Shown piece after piece: positions 42,040 through 51,357 of a DNA stretch of 64,000 nucleotides. Location of the stretch: NCBI GenBank assembly GCA_007713595.1, contig VMRY01000034.1, forward strand, positions 1 to 64,000, in the 5' to 3' direction. Position 1 is the first letter of the stretch, and every line of letters starts with the position of its first letter. The position numbers were made by a program, and so were the translations under genes. The DNA is from Sedimenticola thiotaurini (lineage in GTDB: Bacteria; Pseudomonadota; Gammaproteobacteria; Chromatiales; Chromatiaceae). Under the pieces are notes generated by a model that was not told the origin of the DNA, made no database searches, and saw nothing but the letters and a program-made list of their open reading frames with translations.

Positions 42040-42915
42040 ATGAGCACAACGACACAGCAAGCCGTATTTGATTCCGTTAAATACAAACAGACCACTCGGC
42101 AGCAATGGGATATGGCTGCAGAAGCGTGGTACAACTGGGGCCCATTACTTTCAAAATGGCTGGGTCCGGCTACTGAACTGATGTTGGACAGGGCACGCAT
42201 AGTCAGTGGCTCCAGGGTATTGGATGTGGCTGCCGGAGCGGGCGAACAGACGATGGCCATAGCGAGACGTATCGGGCCTGAAGGGCAGGTGCTAGCCACT
42301 GACATTTCCAGCTCTATTCTTACCTATGTCGAAAATTCCGCCAAGCTGGCCGGCCACAGCAACGTACAAGTGCGTGAGCTGGATGGTGAGTGTCTGGATC
42401 AGCTGGCAGCAGCCTCTTTTGATGCCGTCGTCTCACGTGTTGGTCTCATCTACTTTCCAGATCAACAGAAAGCATTGCGTGGCATGATCCATGCGTTAAA
42501 GCCTGGTGGTTTGGTTGGTGCAATGGTTTACTCCACCGCAGAAAAGAATCCCTTCTTCTCCATCCCGGTTTCTATAATACGCCGCCGTGCAGCCCTGCCA
42601 CCGCCATTTCCTGGTCAGCCTGGTCCCTTCAGTTTAGGGGCCGAAGGTGTGTTAGAGCGTGTCTTCACCGAGGCCGGGTTAGTGAACATTGAAACCATCC
42701 GTATTGATGCACCTGTAAGACTTGAATCGGCGGCAGAGTGTTTGCGTTTTGAGAAAGAGTCTTTTGGCGCACTCCATCAGATGTTAGCGGGACTCTCAAA
42801 ACAGGAGCAGGAAGAAGCCTGGGACGAGATAGAGCAGGCATTGAAGGCCTATGAAAATGAGGATGGATTTTCCGGGCCGTGCGAGATGGTCGTTGTGGTA
42901 GGTACCAAGTTATGA
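42040..42915 (+). CDS. SAM-dependent methyltransferase, first gene of nitrilase operon
   Basis: A 291-residue class I methyltransferase. Motif I is VLDVAAGAGEQTMAIARR; LATDISSSILTYV is the acidic loop; FDAVVSRVGLIYFPDQQ and ALKPGGLVGAMVYST follow. The C-terminal part (after 180) contains PPPFPGQPGPFSLGAEGVLE and is a substrate-specific cap. It resembles UbiE-type enzymes. Its stop overlaps the nitrilase start by 4 bp (ATGA), so the two are translated together. The substrate is unknown, but the coupling suggests that methylation and nitrile hydrolysis act in one pathway. Confidence 0.85.
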   Translation: MSTTTQQAVFDSVKYKQTTRQQWDMAAEAWYNWGPLLSKWLGPATELMLDRARIVSGSRVLDVAAGAGEQTMAIARRIGPEGQVLATDISSSILTYVENSAKLAGHSNVQVRELDGECLDQLAAASFDAVVSRVGLIYFPDQQKALRGMIHALKPGGLVGAMVYSTAEKNPFFSIPVSIIRRRAALPPPFPGQPGPFSLGAEGVLERVFTEAGLVNIETIRIDAPVRLESAAECLRFEKESFGALHQMLAGLSKQEQEEAWDEIEQALKAYENEDGFSGPCEMVVVVGTKL

Positions 42916-43859
42916 AGAGTGCCACCAACAAACTGGCCATTGTGCAGGTACCACCAGTATTTCTGGACCGGCAGCAGACGCTCGAACGCGCAGTAAACTC
43001 TATTGATCAGGCAGCCTCTCAGGGCGCCAAACTGGTGGTCTTCCCAGAGGCGTTCATCCCCGGTTATCCAGCCTGGATCTGGCGCCTCAGGCCTGGCAGC
43101 GATTGGGGGTTATGTGAGAGTCTGCATGCACGTCTATTGGACCAGGCGGTGGATATTGAGCATGGTGATCTTGCGCCTTTATCTGCTGCGGCAAGACAAC
43201 ATGGGATCACCATACTCTGTGGTATCAATGAACGTGACAGCACACTGAGTCGTACCACACTCTTTAACAGCTATGTGGTGATAGGAACGGACGGTGAATT
43301 GCAGAACGTACATCGCAAACTGATGCCGACTAATCCAGAACGCATGGTATGGGGCTTTGGTGATGGTGCTGGATTGAATGCGGTAGATACACCTTGTGGG
43401 CGTGTGGGTTCATTGATCTGCTGGGAAAACTATATGCCGCTGGCACGTTATGCCCTCTATGCCCAAGGTGTAGAGATCTACTTTGCCCCGACCTATGACA
43501 GCGGTGATGACTGGGTTGAGTCACTGCGCCACATCGCTCGTGAGTCCGGCTGCTGGGTTGTGGGAGGTGGCACTCTACTGCGGGGTAGTGACATGCAGTT
43601 TGAGTTAGATGGTGCGAGTGAACTCTATCCTGATCACGAAGAGTGGGTCAATCCCGGCGACTCCGTGGTAATAGCGCCTGGTGGTAAGTTGGTGGCCGGA
43701 CCCATGCATCAGGAACAGGGCATTCTCTATGCAGAGATTGATCTGATGCAGATTGGCACTGCACGTCGGACAATGGATGTGACGGGTCATTATGCCCGCA
43801 CCGATATTCTTCAGCTGCATGTAAATCGAAAACCACAAAGTCCAGTGAATTTTTCATGA
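42912..43859 (+). CDS. Nitrilase (nitrile aminohydrolase, carbon-nitrogen hydrolase superfamily)
   Basis: A 315-residue nitrilase, starting at the ATG overlapping the previous stop. The catalytic triad is visible: Glu in LVVFPEAFIPGYPAW, Lys in VHRKLMPTNPERMVWGFGDG, and Cys in LICWENYMPLARYAL. CWENYMP and the RMVWGFGDG tract are signatures of true nitrilases (branch 1), which convert R-CN to the acid plus ammonia, rather than of amidases. The substrate is unknown. It overlaps the next gene by 4 bp as well. Confidence 0.9.
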   Translation: MKSATNKLAIVQVPPVFLDRQQTLERAVNSIDQAASQGAKLVVFPEAFIPGYPAWIWRLRPGSDWGLCESLHARLLDQAVDIEHGDLAPLSAAARQHGITILCGINERDSTLSRTTLFNSYVVIGTDGELQNVHRKLMPTNPERMVWGFGDGAGLNAVDTPCGRVGSLICWENYMPLARYALYAQGVEIYFAPTYDSGDDWVESLRHIARESGCWVVGGGTLLRGSDMQFELDGASELYPDHEEWVNPGDSVVIAPGGKLVAGPMHQEQGILYAEIDLMQIGTARRTMDVTGHYARTDILQLHVNRKPQSPVNFS

Positions 43860-44950
43860 AACGCCAGTCAAACACACTGGCAATCGACCGAAGGCATTTT
43901 GTTGCCTGGTTGCTGGCGTGTTTGACTACAGGCGTCTCCCCCGGAAAGGGGATGGCATACAGTACGACTGATGAAAACAATACAATCAAGGTGGCCGCGT
44001 TACAGATGACGCCCAGACTGGGCGATTTTTCAGCCAATATGGAACAGGCAGAACAGCTGATTCGACAAGCGCAGCGTCAGGGTGCGCAATGGATTGTTTT
44101 ACCTGAAATGTTTACCTCAGCCGTTGCTTTTCACCCAGACATGCTTGGGGTGATACGACCCATAGAGGGTGCGCCCGCTCAGATGATGCTACGCCTTGCG
44201 CAGCAGAGTGGCAGCACAATAGGCGGCTCTTTTCTTGCCAGTGTTGATGGAGAAGTTCGAAACAGTTTTTTATTGGTGTCTCCGAATGGTGATATTCAGC
44301 GCCATGACAAAGACCAACCCACTTATTGGGAAAACTGTTATTACCAGGGTGGGGCAGATGAAGGTGTACTGACTAATCCTCTCGGTCAAATTGGCGTGGC
44401 ACTCTGTTGGGAGTTAATCCGCTCACGCACTATGCGACGGCTTAAAGATCGTGTTCGACTGGTGTTGAGTGGATCATGCTGGTGGACGCTCAGTGATGAT
44501 GTGGATATTGCAAACCCTTTGCGATTAATCAATCTAAGTATGCTTCAGGATGCTCCGGTTCACTGTGCCCGCATGCTTGGTGTGCCAGTTGTGCATGCTG
44601 CGCATGCGGGTTCATTTAAAGGCTTTTTTAGCCCGGATTTACCCGATATCCCCTATGACTCCTCATACATGGGGGAGTCAATGATCGTGGATGCGACAGG
44701 GGCTGTTTTGGCGAGACGAAGCGCCGAAGAGGGTGCGGGCACTCTTGTTGCTGAGATCACGCTGCCACTAGAGCCGAAGCCCTCTCTGGTTATACCACAA
44801 CGGTTTTGGATGCCCGATACGATGCCAGTGCCCTGGAAAACTGCCTGGGTGAGGTGGCTCAAGTCTGGTTCGCACTATTATAAACGAGTGACCCGTGACT
44901 ATCTGGCAACCGGTAAAACCAATGACTACACGCCTGAATATATGGAGTAA
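43856..44950 (+). CDS. Carbon-nitrogen hydrolase with twin-arginine-like signal
   Basis: A 364-residue second CN hydrolase. The N-terminus has DRRHFVAWLLACLTTGVSPG, with paired arginines before a hydrophobic stretch, so export by Tat or anchoring is likely. The catalytic residues are Glu in WIVLPEMFTSAVAF, Lys in HDKDQPTYWENCYYQG, and Cys in GVALCWELIRSRTMRRL. CWEL rather than CWEN indicates an amidase- or acyltransferase-like subgroup. It overlaps the nitrilase by 4 bp. A pair of cytoplasmic nitrilase and exported CN hydrolase in one operon is unusual; the second enzyme may act on the product or precursor outside the cell. Confidence 0.85.
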   Translation: MKRQSNTLAIDRRHFVAWLLACLTTGVSPGKGMAYSTTDENNTIKVAALQMTPRLGDFSANMEQAEQLIRQAQRQGAQWIVLPEMFTSAVAFHPDMLGVIRPIEGAPAQMMLRLAQQSGSTIGGSFLASVDGEVRNSFLLVSPNGDIQRHDKDQPTYWENCYYQGGADEGVLTNPLGQIGVALCWELIRSRTMRRLKDRVRLVLSGSCWWTLSDDVDIANPLRLINLSMLQDAPVHCARMLGVPVVHAAHAGSFKGFFSPDLPDIPYDSSYMGESMIVDATGAVLARRSAEEGAGTLVAEITLPLEPKPSLVIPQRFWMPDTMPVPWKTAWVRWLKSGSHYYKRVTRDYLATGKTNDYTPEYME

Positions 44951-45653
44951 GTACTCATTGAACTCCCCTCATTCAATCTTTCCAGGTCAAGAAATACTTA
45001 AAACGTGCAAAAAACTCCTCGGGAAGATCTCAGCTTATTTTTGTTTCAAGATTGTTCTGGTGTTGGGAGTGGTGGCTTTTCTGAATAGTGCTGGAATATG
45101 GCTGGCACACAACATCAATACGCAATTTTTATCAAACAATCGAACGATGTTTTTCCTTTCGCTGCTGTGTCTGTTTTTTGTCTATATAGTTTTATTGGCA
45201 TTACCCTTTATACCTGGTATTGAGATTGGTCTTGCGCTGATGTTCTTGATGGGAGCAAAAGGGGCGCTTCTGGTCTATATCAGTACCATTGTGGCGCTAT
45301 CAATCAGCTATTTCATAGGGGGTGCCATACCTTCTGGTTTGATTTGCAAGGGATTGGAGTGGCTCCACATGAATAAGGCATGTGCCATGATTCGTCAACA
45401 TGAAACCCTGAATGCGAATGCGCTACTCCAGGTGCTTAATAATAAAGCCCCCACTCGGTTTATACCTTTTCTACTAAGACACCGTTACATCGCCATTGCA
45501 ACGGCGTTGAATTTACCGGGAAATTCATTGATGGGTGGGGGTGGGGGCATCGCAATGATGGTAGGTATAAGTCGCCTGATCTCATACCCTAAGTTTCTAT
45601 TGCTGCAGGTAGTAGCAATAGCACCGGTTCCGCTGTGGTTTATTGTATTTTGA
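44922..45653 (+). CDS. Polytopic membrane protein, VTT/SNARE-associated-like
   Basis: A 243-residue membrane protein overlapping the end of the CN hydrolase gene; the ATG at 44922 is the most likely start, though no good ribosome binding site is visible and GTG at 44895 is an alternative. Four to five hydrophobic helices are present. ALPFIPGIEIGLALMFLMGA and ATALNLPGNSLMGGGGGIA resemble the two re-entrant loops of the VTT (DedA/TVP38) domain. The domain is linked to lipid or small-molecule transport. It closes the four-gene operon. Confidence 0.72.
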   Translation: MTTRLNIWSKYSLNSPHSIFPGQEILKTCKKLLGKISAYFCFKIVLVLGVVAFLNSAGIWLAHNINTQFLSNNRTMFFLSLLCLFFVYIVLLALPFIPGIEIGLALMFLMGAKGALLVYISTIVALSISYFIGGAIPSGLICKGLEWLHMNKACAMIRQHETLNANALLQVLNNKAPTRFIPFLLRHRYIAIATALNLPGNSLMGGGGGIAMMVGISRLISYPKFLLLQVVAIAPVPLWFIVF

Positions 45654-45724
45654 TTGTCCGAATAGCGGCGATCAGTCAATTCACTGAACAGAGCGGAGCT
45701 TCAGCATGGTCTAGGAATCGCTGA

Positions 45725-45746
45725 GGGGCCCGTTTTAGATGGCCCC
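45725..45746. terminator. Hairpin between convergent genes
   Basis: GGGGCC (45725-45730) pairs with GGCCCC (45741-45746) around a 10-base loop, with CTGA/CGCAG extending the stem imperfectly. It lies between the membrane-protein gene (+) and the lipoprotein gene (-). No T run, so only moderately certain as a terminator. Confidence 0.5.
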
Positions 45747-45763
45747 GCAGTGATGCGCTGAAA

Positions 45764-46210
45764 TTATTTAATTTCTGTGTCGGCTAATTTACATTCACCA
45801 ACACCTTTCTTTCCAATCTCTTCTGATACTTCATGAAGCTGGGAACGGGCAGTCCACATGCCCATTTTAACTTCTTGCCAGATAAAATGATTCTTCCCCT
45901 CAACAGCGTTTATTTTGATCTTGGCTGTATTTTCAGTCAGAGAAGTAACTTCATGCTCCCCGGGCTCTACTGACCACAGAAAATATGTTTGAGCACCAGT
46001 TTTTCCTGCGACCATCCCATCCAGGCTAACCGGCATGGCAATTGCGGCGCCAAATGATTCATTTCGGTAGAGGTAGATGTTAGCCTTGTTAGATTCGGTA
46101 ATATATTGTTTTGCTTGAGTATCTTTTTCTATTGATGCCATGGGTACAGATGCACACCCAGTGAGCAAGAGATAAAGCGAAGCAATTATGGGTAACAAAA
46201 GTTTTTTCAT
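45764..46210 (-). CDS. DUF2846-like lipoprotein
   Basis: A 148-residue lipoprotein; the lipobox is LLLTGCASV and the mature part has NKANIYLYRNESFGAAIAMP, then VSLDGMVAGKTGAQTYFLWS and EPGEHEVTSLTENTAKI. This is the DUF2846 pattern (small beta domain on a lipid anchor) seen in many gammaproteobacteria; function unknown. A hairpin with CCCGTC/GACGGG arms lies near 46322, upstream of its start. Confidence 0.82.
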   Translation of the reverse strand: MKKLLLPIIASLYLLLTGCASVPMASIEKDTQAKQYITESNKANIYLYRNESFGAAIAMPVSLDGMVAGKTGAQTYFLWSVEPGEHEVTSLTENTAKIKINAVEGKNHFIWQEVKMGMWTARSQLHEVSEEIGKKGVGECKLADTEIK

Positions 46211-46368
46211 TTCACTGTCTCGTGTTGAATTTATATTGTTTATTAGTACTTCTGCAGTACACAGGTTATTAAGCCGCCCTGGTTGATGCCTGACGAGTTA
46301 AGCCGGTGTTGTTTTTAGTTTCCCGTCAAGACGGGTAATCTATTAATTACTAATACTATCAGGCAGTA

Positions 46369-47238
46369 TTACAGTATTAAATGTTTTGTCAATTGCAGGT
46401 AATACTTACGGCACTCATCTTCACGTCCGCGAATGACTCTTTTCCCAATCAGGTCGCCCTGTGTTTCAGTTACTACTGTCTGTTGACCCTCCTGATGATG
46501 CTCATCGTAAAAGTAGATGACGACCCAGTCCCTGGTCATGTTCAGCTGATGGGCAAGCGCTGAATTGGAATAGAGCGCAGTAAAATGCCAGCCTTTCTGA
46601 TCGGTATGGAGAATGGGTAGCCATGCCTCATGTCCTGGATTAAAACGCTTAGGTGCAATCAGTGGTAAACTCCCAGTAATTGCACTCTCCAGATAGAGGC
46701 GGTCGATATCAAGTAATAGGGCAACATCAGGGCTCTCTTTTTGTGGCAGATGATGGATTCTTCTTGTGCGACCAAGAATGGAAGAGAGGGCATTGCGAAT
46801 GGCGGCCAGTCTTCGTTTTCCGATACCCTTAATCTGTTCAAGTTTGCCGTTGTAAGCAGCAATCTCAAGCGCCTCCAGTGAGTCAATGTGCAGGCCCTGA
46901 TAAATCTTGCTCGCGAGGTCTGCGCCAATGCCGGGTATCGTCTGGAATAGATGAGCCGGATCCAGATTTCCACGCAGACGTTCAAATTGTGTCCAGTGTC
47001 CTGTCGTGATTATCTCCGCAATAGCTGTGGCAATACCCTGGCCAATGCTTGGCAGTGCGATCAATCCCTTGCTGCCATCCTTCTTCAGGATGTCTTCTAT
47101 GTCCTTTTTGAGTCCACTCACTGTTTCTGCGGCGCGGCGATAGGCGCGTATGCGGAAAGGATTGGCACCTTGCTGTTGTAGCAAATCAGCCATCTCATCC
47201 AGTTTTTTGGCAATCTTTTTATTGAGTTGAAAGTCCAT
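46369..47238 (-). CDS. Helix-hairpin-helix protein with polymerase-X-like N-terminus
   Basis: A 289-residue protein starting at the ATG at 47238 (AGAGG 7 bp upstream; a TTG 18 bp earlier is less likely). The N-terminal half matches the 8-kDa and fingers-like HhH modules of family X DNA polymerases: LLQQQGANPFRIRAYRRAA, ALPSIGQGIATAIAEIITTG, and FQTIPGIGADLASKIYQGL, then EQIKGIGKRRLAAIRNAL. There is no polymerase palm or PHP domain. The C-terminal part is an unrecognised domain. It is probably a DNA-structure-binding protein, function unknown. It is 54 bp after the Lon-like protease gene on the same strand. Confidence 0.75.
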   Translation of the reverse strand: MDFQLNKKIAKKLDEMADLLQQQGANPFRIRAYRRAAETVSGLKKDIEDILKKDGSKGLIALPSIGQGIATAIAEIITTGHWTQFERLRGNLDPAHLFQTIPGIGADLASKIYQGLHIDSLEALEIAAYNGKLEQIKGIGKRRLAAIRNALSSILGRTRRIHHLPQKESPDVALLLDIDRLYLESAITGSLPLIAPKRFNPGHEAWLPILHTDQKGWHFTALYSNSALAHQLNMTRDWVVIYFYDEHHQEGQQTVVTETQGDLIGKRVIRGREDECRKYYLQLTKHLIL

Positions 47239-47292
47239 GCTCTTGCCTCTCAACACTTAATGAACTGAATATGTGATTAATGTTAATTCCAT

Positions 47293-49680
47293 TCATGTTT
47301 CACTTTTTATACTGACGCCCGCATAGTGCAGACGCAGTGCGATCCACTCAGCGAGTTTGACCTGAATGAGAAAGTTAAAAGTGCCTTCCGGGAAGATTCC
47401 TTCTTCATTGGTAATGCCAGCAGGCAGGCCTGAAAGTATTTCCATGGCCTGCTCAGCGTGTTCAACGGCATAGACATTGAAGAGCCCAGCGGCGTTTGCT
47501 TCGACTATCTCCTGTTTTAGCATCAGGTCTTTGATATTCGAAGAAGGGATAATCACACCCTGTTCACCGGTTAATCCACGTGCTTTACAAATATCAAAGA
47601 AGCCCTCTATTTTCTGACAAACACCACCAATCGCCTGCACTTCACCGTGCTGGTTGATTGAGCCTGTAATGGCCAGCGACTGCTTGATTGGAATATCGCC
47701 GATGGCGGAGAGTAGTGCGCAAAGTTCGGCTGCGGATGCGCTGTCACCTTCAATTTCTCCGTAGGTCTGCTCAAAGACCAGACTGGCCGTCATGCTCAGA
47801 GGTTGATTCCTTGCATAGCGTTGACCCAGATAGGAGGTCAATATCAGCACACCCTTTGAGTGAATGGGGCCACCTTGTTTTGTTTCCCGTTCTATGTCGA
47901 TAAATTCACCGCCACCCATACGGGCAGTTGCACTGATCCGGGTGGGTGCACCGAAACTGTGATCACCCAGTTGTAGAAAAGAGAGTCCGTTGACTTGCGC
48001 CAGCTGAACGCCCTTAGTCTCTATCTTGATCGTCTCTTTTAAAATGGCTTCATGCAGGTGCTGCTCATATTGATTGCCACGGAAGGCCTGGGCATGAATA
48101 GCTGCATCTACATCCTTTTGAGCAATTGTATTTGCACCTCGTTTTTCTGCCCGATAATTGGCCTCCTGCAGCAAATCAAGAATAGTGCTGAGGTGGAGAG
48201 AGATCTTATCGCCATCATTGGCTATTCGGATGTTGTGCTCAATGATTCGTGCGACGCCGTTACGGGTGATATCACGAACACCCTCGCGTTTTTGTAGTGT
48301 TGCGATCAGGCGCGCATAGAGCAGCTCATTATTATCCTCCCGCGCGAGTCGCTCTGAAAAGTCAGCTGTTACCTTGAATAGCAGGCCAAACTCTGGATCA
48401 TACTCCTTGAGTAGATAGAATAGTGATCGACTACCGATCAGTACGACCTTGAGGTTCATGGGGATCGTTTCAGGTTCCAGTGAAATTGTACTGATGAGGC
48501 TAAGCTGGCGCTCCAGAGATTCAATGCGAATCTCCCGTGATTTAATGGCGCGCTTTAACCCATCCCAGGCAAACGGATTGGCGAGTACCTTTTCTGCGTC
48601 GATAATAAGATAACCACCATTAGCGCGATGTAGCGCACCCAGCTTGATCAGCGTAAAGTCGGTATGGAGTGTTCCCATTCTTGCCAGGTGTTCAATGCGC
48701 CCAACCAGATTCTGGTAAGTAGGATTATCTTCAAAAATAACCGGTGCACCTATTGTATCTGCATTGTCGATAAGAACATTTATCCGATAACGCACAAATT
48801 CAGGGTCATCTGCTGTGATATTGCGTTCTTCAGATTCACCGGCAAGTCGAAACTGGTCAACATTTTCGATGATGTCCTGTTTTACATGGCCGAGGTAGGC
48901 ACTGATTTTTTGGTCTGCTGCGTAAGCATCTTCCAGTTCCTTCATGAATTCGGTAACCGTGAGTTCCATGGTCTCACGGTTTAATTTACTGAATTGCTGT
49001 TGCAGTTCGCGTTGCCACTCAGGTATGTGGCTCATCGTCTCTTTCAGCTGTTTCTTTATCTCGTCCAGACCTTCATTAAGCTTTTTCTGCTCGGTATCTG
49101 GCAAAGCATCAAATTGCTCAGTTGAGAGCATTTTTCCCTCTTTAACAGGGGCCAGGGTAAAACCAGTAGGTCCCTGCATCAGTGTGATACCCAACTCTTT
49201 TGCTTTCGCTTCAAGACGTTTCACCATCTCGCGTTGACGTTCATTGAAGTTGCTTTGAATCTCTTTAGCCTGGCGTTGATACTCATCGCCTCTAAATGCC
49301 GCCGGTATAGCCTTGATGAGATCATCAATCAACTGCTCCATATCATGACGCAGTTTACGTCCGGTTCCTGCCCGAATACCAAGTGCAGTCGGTGTGTTCG
49401 GATGCTCAAAGTTGGCGACATAACACCAGTCAAGTGGAGTGGGTGTATCCATGGACTGCTTTATCAGGGCTTCATGAACAAGGGTATGCCGGCCGAGGCC
49501 GTTAGAGCCCATAACATATAGGTTAAATCCCGCATGGGGCATGCCGATGCCAAAGTCAATTGCTTCCAGGGCACGTTCCTGACCGATTGTTTCAGAGAGG
49601 TGTTCCAGTTCAGCCGTTGTCTCAAAAGTAAGGAGATCCATGTTGCAGGCGTGATAGAGCTGGTTGGGTTTTAACAACAT
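47293..49680 (-). CDS. Lon-related ATP-dependent protease (YcbZ/LonH type)
   Basis: A 795-residue AAA+ protease. The N-terminus has a degenerate P-loop, MGSNGLGRHTLVHEAL, typical of YcbZ-type proteins; a long coiled-coil insertion follows (about 130-270). The LonB-type AAA core includes GGYLIIDAEKVLANPFAW. The Ser-Lys protease domain has GEIEGDSASAAELCALL (catalytic Ser) and GGVCQKIEGFFDICKARG (Lys). YcbZ proteins are poorly understood relatives of Lon. A -strand transcript would continue into the HhH gene. The length is typical. Confidence 0.88.
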   Translation of the reverse strand: MLLKPNQLYHACNMDLLTFETTAELEHLSETIGQERALEAIDFGIGMPHAGFNLYVMGSNGLGRHTLVHEALIKQSMDTPTPLDWCYVANFEHPNTPTALGIRAGTGRKLRHDMEQLIDDLIKAIPAAFRGDEYQRQAKEIQSNFNERQREMVKRLEAKAKELGITLMQGPTGFTLAPVKEGKMLSTEQFDALPDTEQKKLNEGLDEIKKQLKETMSHIPEWQRELQQQFSKLNRETMELTVTEFMKELEDAYAADQKISAYLGHVKQDIIENVDQFRLAGESEERNITADDPEFVRYRINVLIDNADTIGAPVIFEDNPTYQNLVGRIEHLARMGTLHTDFTLIKLGALHRANGGYLIIDAEKVLANPFAWDGLKRAIKSREIRIESLERQLSLISTISLEPETIPMNLKVVLIGSRSLFYLLKEYDPEFGLLFKVTADFSERLAREDNNELLYARLIATLQKREGVRDITRNGVARIIEHNIRIANDGDKISLHLSTILDLLQEANYRAEKRGANTIAQKDVDAAIHAQAFRGNQYEQHLHEAILKETIKIETKGVQLAQVNGLSFLQLGDHSFGAPTRISATARMGGGEFIDIERETKQGGPIHSKGVLILTSYLGQRYARNQPLSMTASLVFEQTYGEIEGDSASAAELCALLSAIGDIPIKQSLAITGSINQHGEVQAIGGVCQKIEGFFDICKARGLTGEQGVIIPSSNIKDLMLKQEIVEANAAGLFNVYAVEHAEQAMEILSGLPAGITNEEGIFPEGTFNFLIQVKLAEWIALRLHYAGVSIKSET

Positions 49681-50002
49681 CTACTGTTCTCCTTTTGATG
49701 AGCGAGACTACGCGATCAGTTATTTAGTGTGAAAACAATTGGCTATTACCCCTGGCCTCAGATAGGGGGCTAGCGCATAGTTTAGATAAATGAACCTCCG
49801 TTACCCTCCTGTAAGCATAGCCACACCTGCCGTGCTGTACCATGACGAAGCACAATTAACCTGTAGTTTATGGAAAGGGTGTATGGGGGCTAGGGTGGGA
49901 GGTAACAACTGTGGCAGGAGAGTATGCAATGATGTTGGCGATCAAATATTCCCCTATAGATTACCGGTTGAGACAGGCTATTAGCTGGCGGCAGATTAAT
50001 GC
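49681..50002. other. Intergenic stretch upstream of the Lon-like protease gene
   Basis: About 320 bp between the protease start and the phnP stop. I see no gene, strong hairpin or promoter with good spacing. Confidence 0.4.
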
Positions 50003-50791
50003 TTAGAGACACCCATAAGTCCTACTGGGAATAAGCTGAATTCGCATGCCATCCTGCGCTATTTGGATATTGTCAGGTAGCGTATTTGGGTTGTGCAAGA
50101 GCCAATGTTCAAAGCGGTGGCTGATATGTGTCAGCCATGTTTTGGTGGGTGCCAATTGTTGAATGATTTCAAGGGCGCTGTTCAGGTCATTATGATTATA
50201 CATAATCTTGCTGGATGGTGGCTCAGCACAGTCAAGTATCAGATAATCGATGCGCTTGTTTTTGAGAAAATCTTTAGTAACTACCGGTAGTCCCGCTGTA
50301 TCGCAGATATAGGCGAGTCGGTTGCCGCCATATTCCAGTAGATAGCCTAACGTAGGTTTCGAGTGATTCAGTGGGAGTGCGGTGAGCGCGAAATCATCCC
50401 AGACAATGGTATCCAGTTCGCGAAAGGGTTTTTGAAATTCAAAAATACCGGGGTGTTTGTACAAGTCATCACAACCGATAGGGTCGTCAGGGCGATAGAC
50501 TGGAATCTTCCGGCCATGTTCCGACCAGCGTAGATGGAATAACCCCTGTACATGATCCATGTGAAAGTGAGTTAAAATAATGCGTGAAATCTGCTCTACA
50601 CTAAAACAGTCTGCCAAGTCATTTCTACCGGCGTCAATCAGCGTTACGCCCTTAGGGGAAGTAATTGACAGACCTGCAGGTTTACGCTTGAAAGTAGTGA
50701 TATTTTTAGCCCGGACACAGGCCGTACAGCCACAACCCCAAACCGGTATCTGTGCGGCATCACCTGTACCGGTAAATGCTATATCAAGCAT
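50003..50791 (-). CDS. phnP: Phosphoribosyl 1,2-cyclic phosphate phosphodiesterase PhnP
   Basis: A 262-residue metallo-beta-lactamase-fold enzyme with the motif THFHMDH and a zinc-site cysteine cluster at the N-terminus (GCGCTACVRA). It opens the 5-phosphoribosyl 1,2-cyclic phosphate produced by C-P lyase. It starts at the ATG at 50791 (AAGGA upstream), overlapping the end of phnN by 8 bp. It is the last gene of the operon. Confidence 0.9.
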   Translation of the reverse strand: MLDIAFTGTGDAAQIPVWGCGCTACVRAKNITTFKRKPAGLSITSPKGVTLIDAGRNDLADCFSVEQISRIILTHFHMDHVQGLFHLRWSEHGRKIPVYRPDDPIGCDDLYKHPGIFEFQKPFRELDTIVWDDFALTALPLNHSKPTLGYLLEYGGNRLAYICDTAGLPVVTKDFLKNKRIDYLILDCAEPPSSKIMYNHNDLNSALEIIQQLAPTKTWLTHISHRFEHWLLHNPNTLPDNIQIAQDGMRIQLIPSRTYGCL

Positions 50792-51353
50792 TGGTCGCTT
50801 CCTTGGCAAGTTGCTCAATCAGCAGTTCAAACTGCAGTACTGCCCTGTCCAGAGTTCCATTATTGTCGAGGATATGTAATGGCTCACTGATCTGCGCCGG
50901 GTAGTCGTTCGCCCGTTGAATTCGTAATGCTATTGTTGCTTCATCCTCCCGGCCGCGAGCAAGAAGGCGGGATCTGAGTGTCGATTCATTGGTCATTACC
51001 ATTACGGGAATCAACTTATCTTTATACCGTGACTTTGCATTATCCAGGTAGGATCTGGAGCCATTCACTAGCACCAAGTTCTTGGCTTGTATCCAGGCAT
51101 CCACTTCACAGCCGATCGCATATTTATTCTGATTGGCTTCCCAGTGCATGGAAAACAGGTTGAGTGACTTGCGGAGTTCAAACTCGGTGTCTGATAGTTC
51201 AACATGGTTTTCACCACCCGATTGCCAGTGACGGGTTATATAACGATGCGCAATGATCAGGCGAGACTGAGGATGCAGCTGCTGCCTTAATCGGGAGAGT
51301 ATGGAGTCCTTTCCACTGCCGGATGGACCCATGAGATAGATCAGTTTGCCCAT
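50784..51353 (-). CDS. phnN: Ribose 1,5-bisphosphokinase PhnN
   Basis: A 189-residue P-loop kinase starting at 51353: GKLIYLMGPSGSGKDSILSR is the Walker A region, like guanylate kinase. It phosphorylates ribose 1,5-bisphosphate to PRPP at the end of the C-P lyase pathway. The start falls 4 bp after the phnM stop; the frame runs further upstream but not as this protein. Confidence 0.9.
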   Translation of the reverse strand: MGKLIYLMGPSGSGKDSILSRLRQQLHPQSRLIIAHRYITRHWQSGGENHVELSDTEFELRKSLNLFSMHWEANQNKYAIGCEVDAWIQAKNLVLVNGSRSYLDNAKSRYKDKLIPVMVMTNESTLRSRLLARGREDEATIALRIQRANDYPAQISEPLHILDNNGTLDRAVLQFELLIEQLAKEATNA

Positions 51354-51357
51354 GAGT

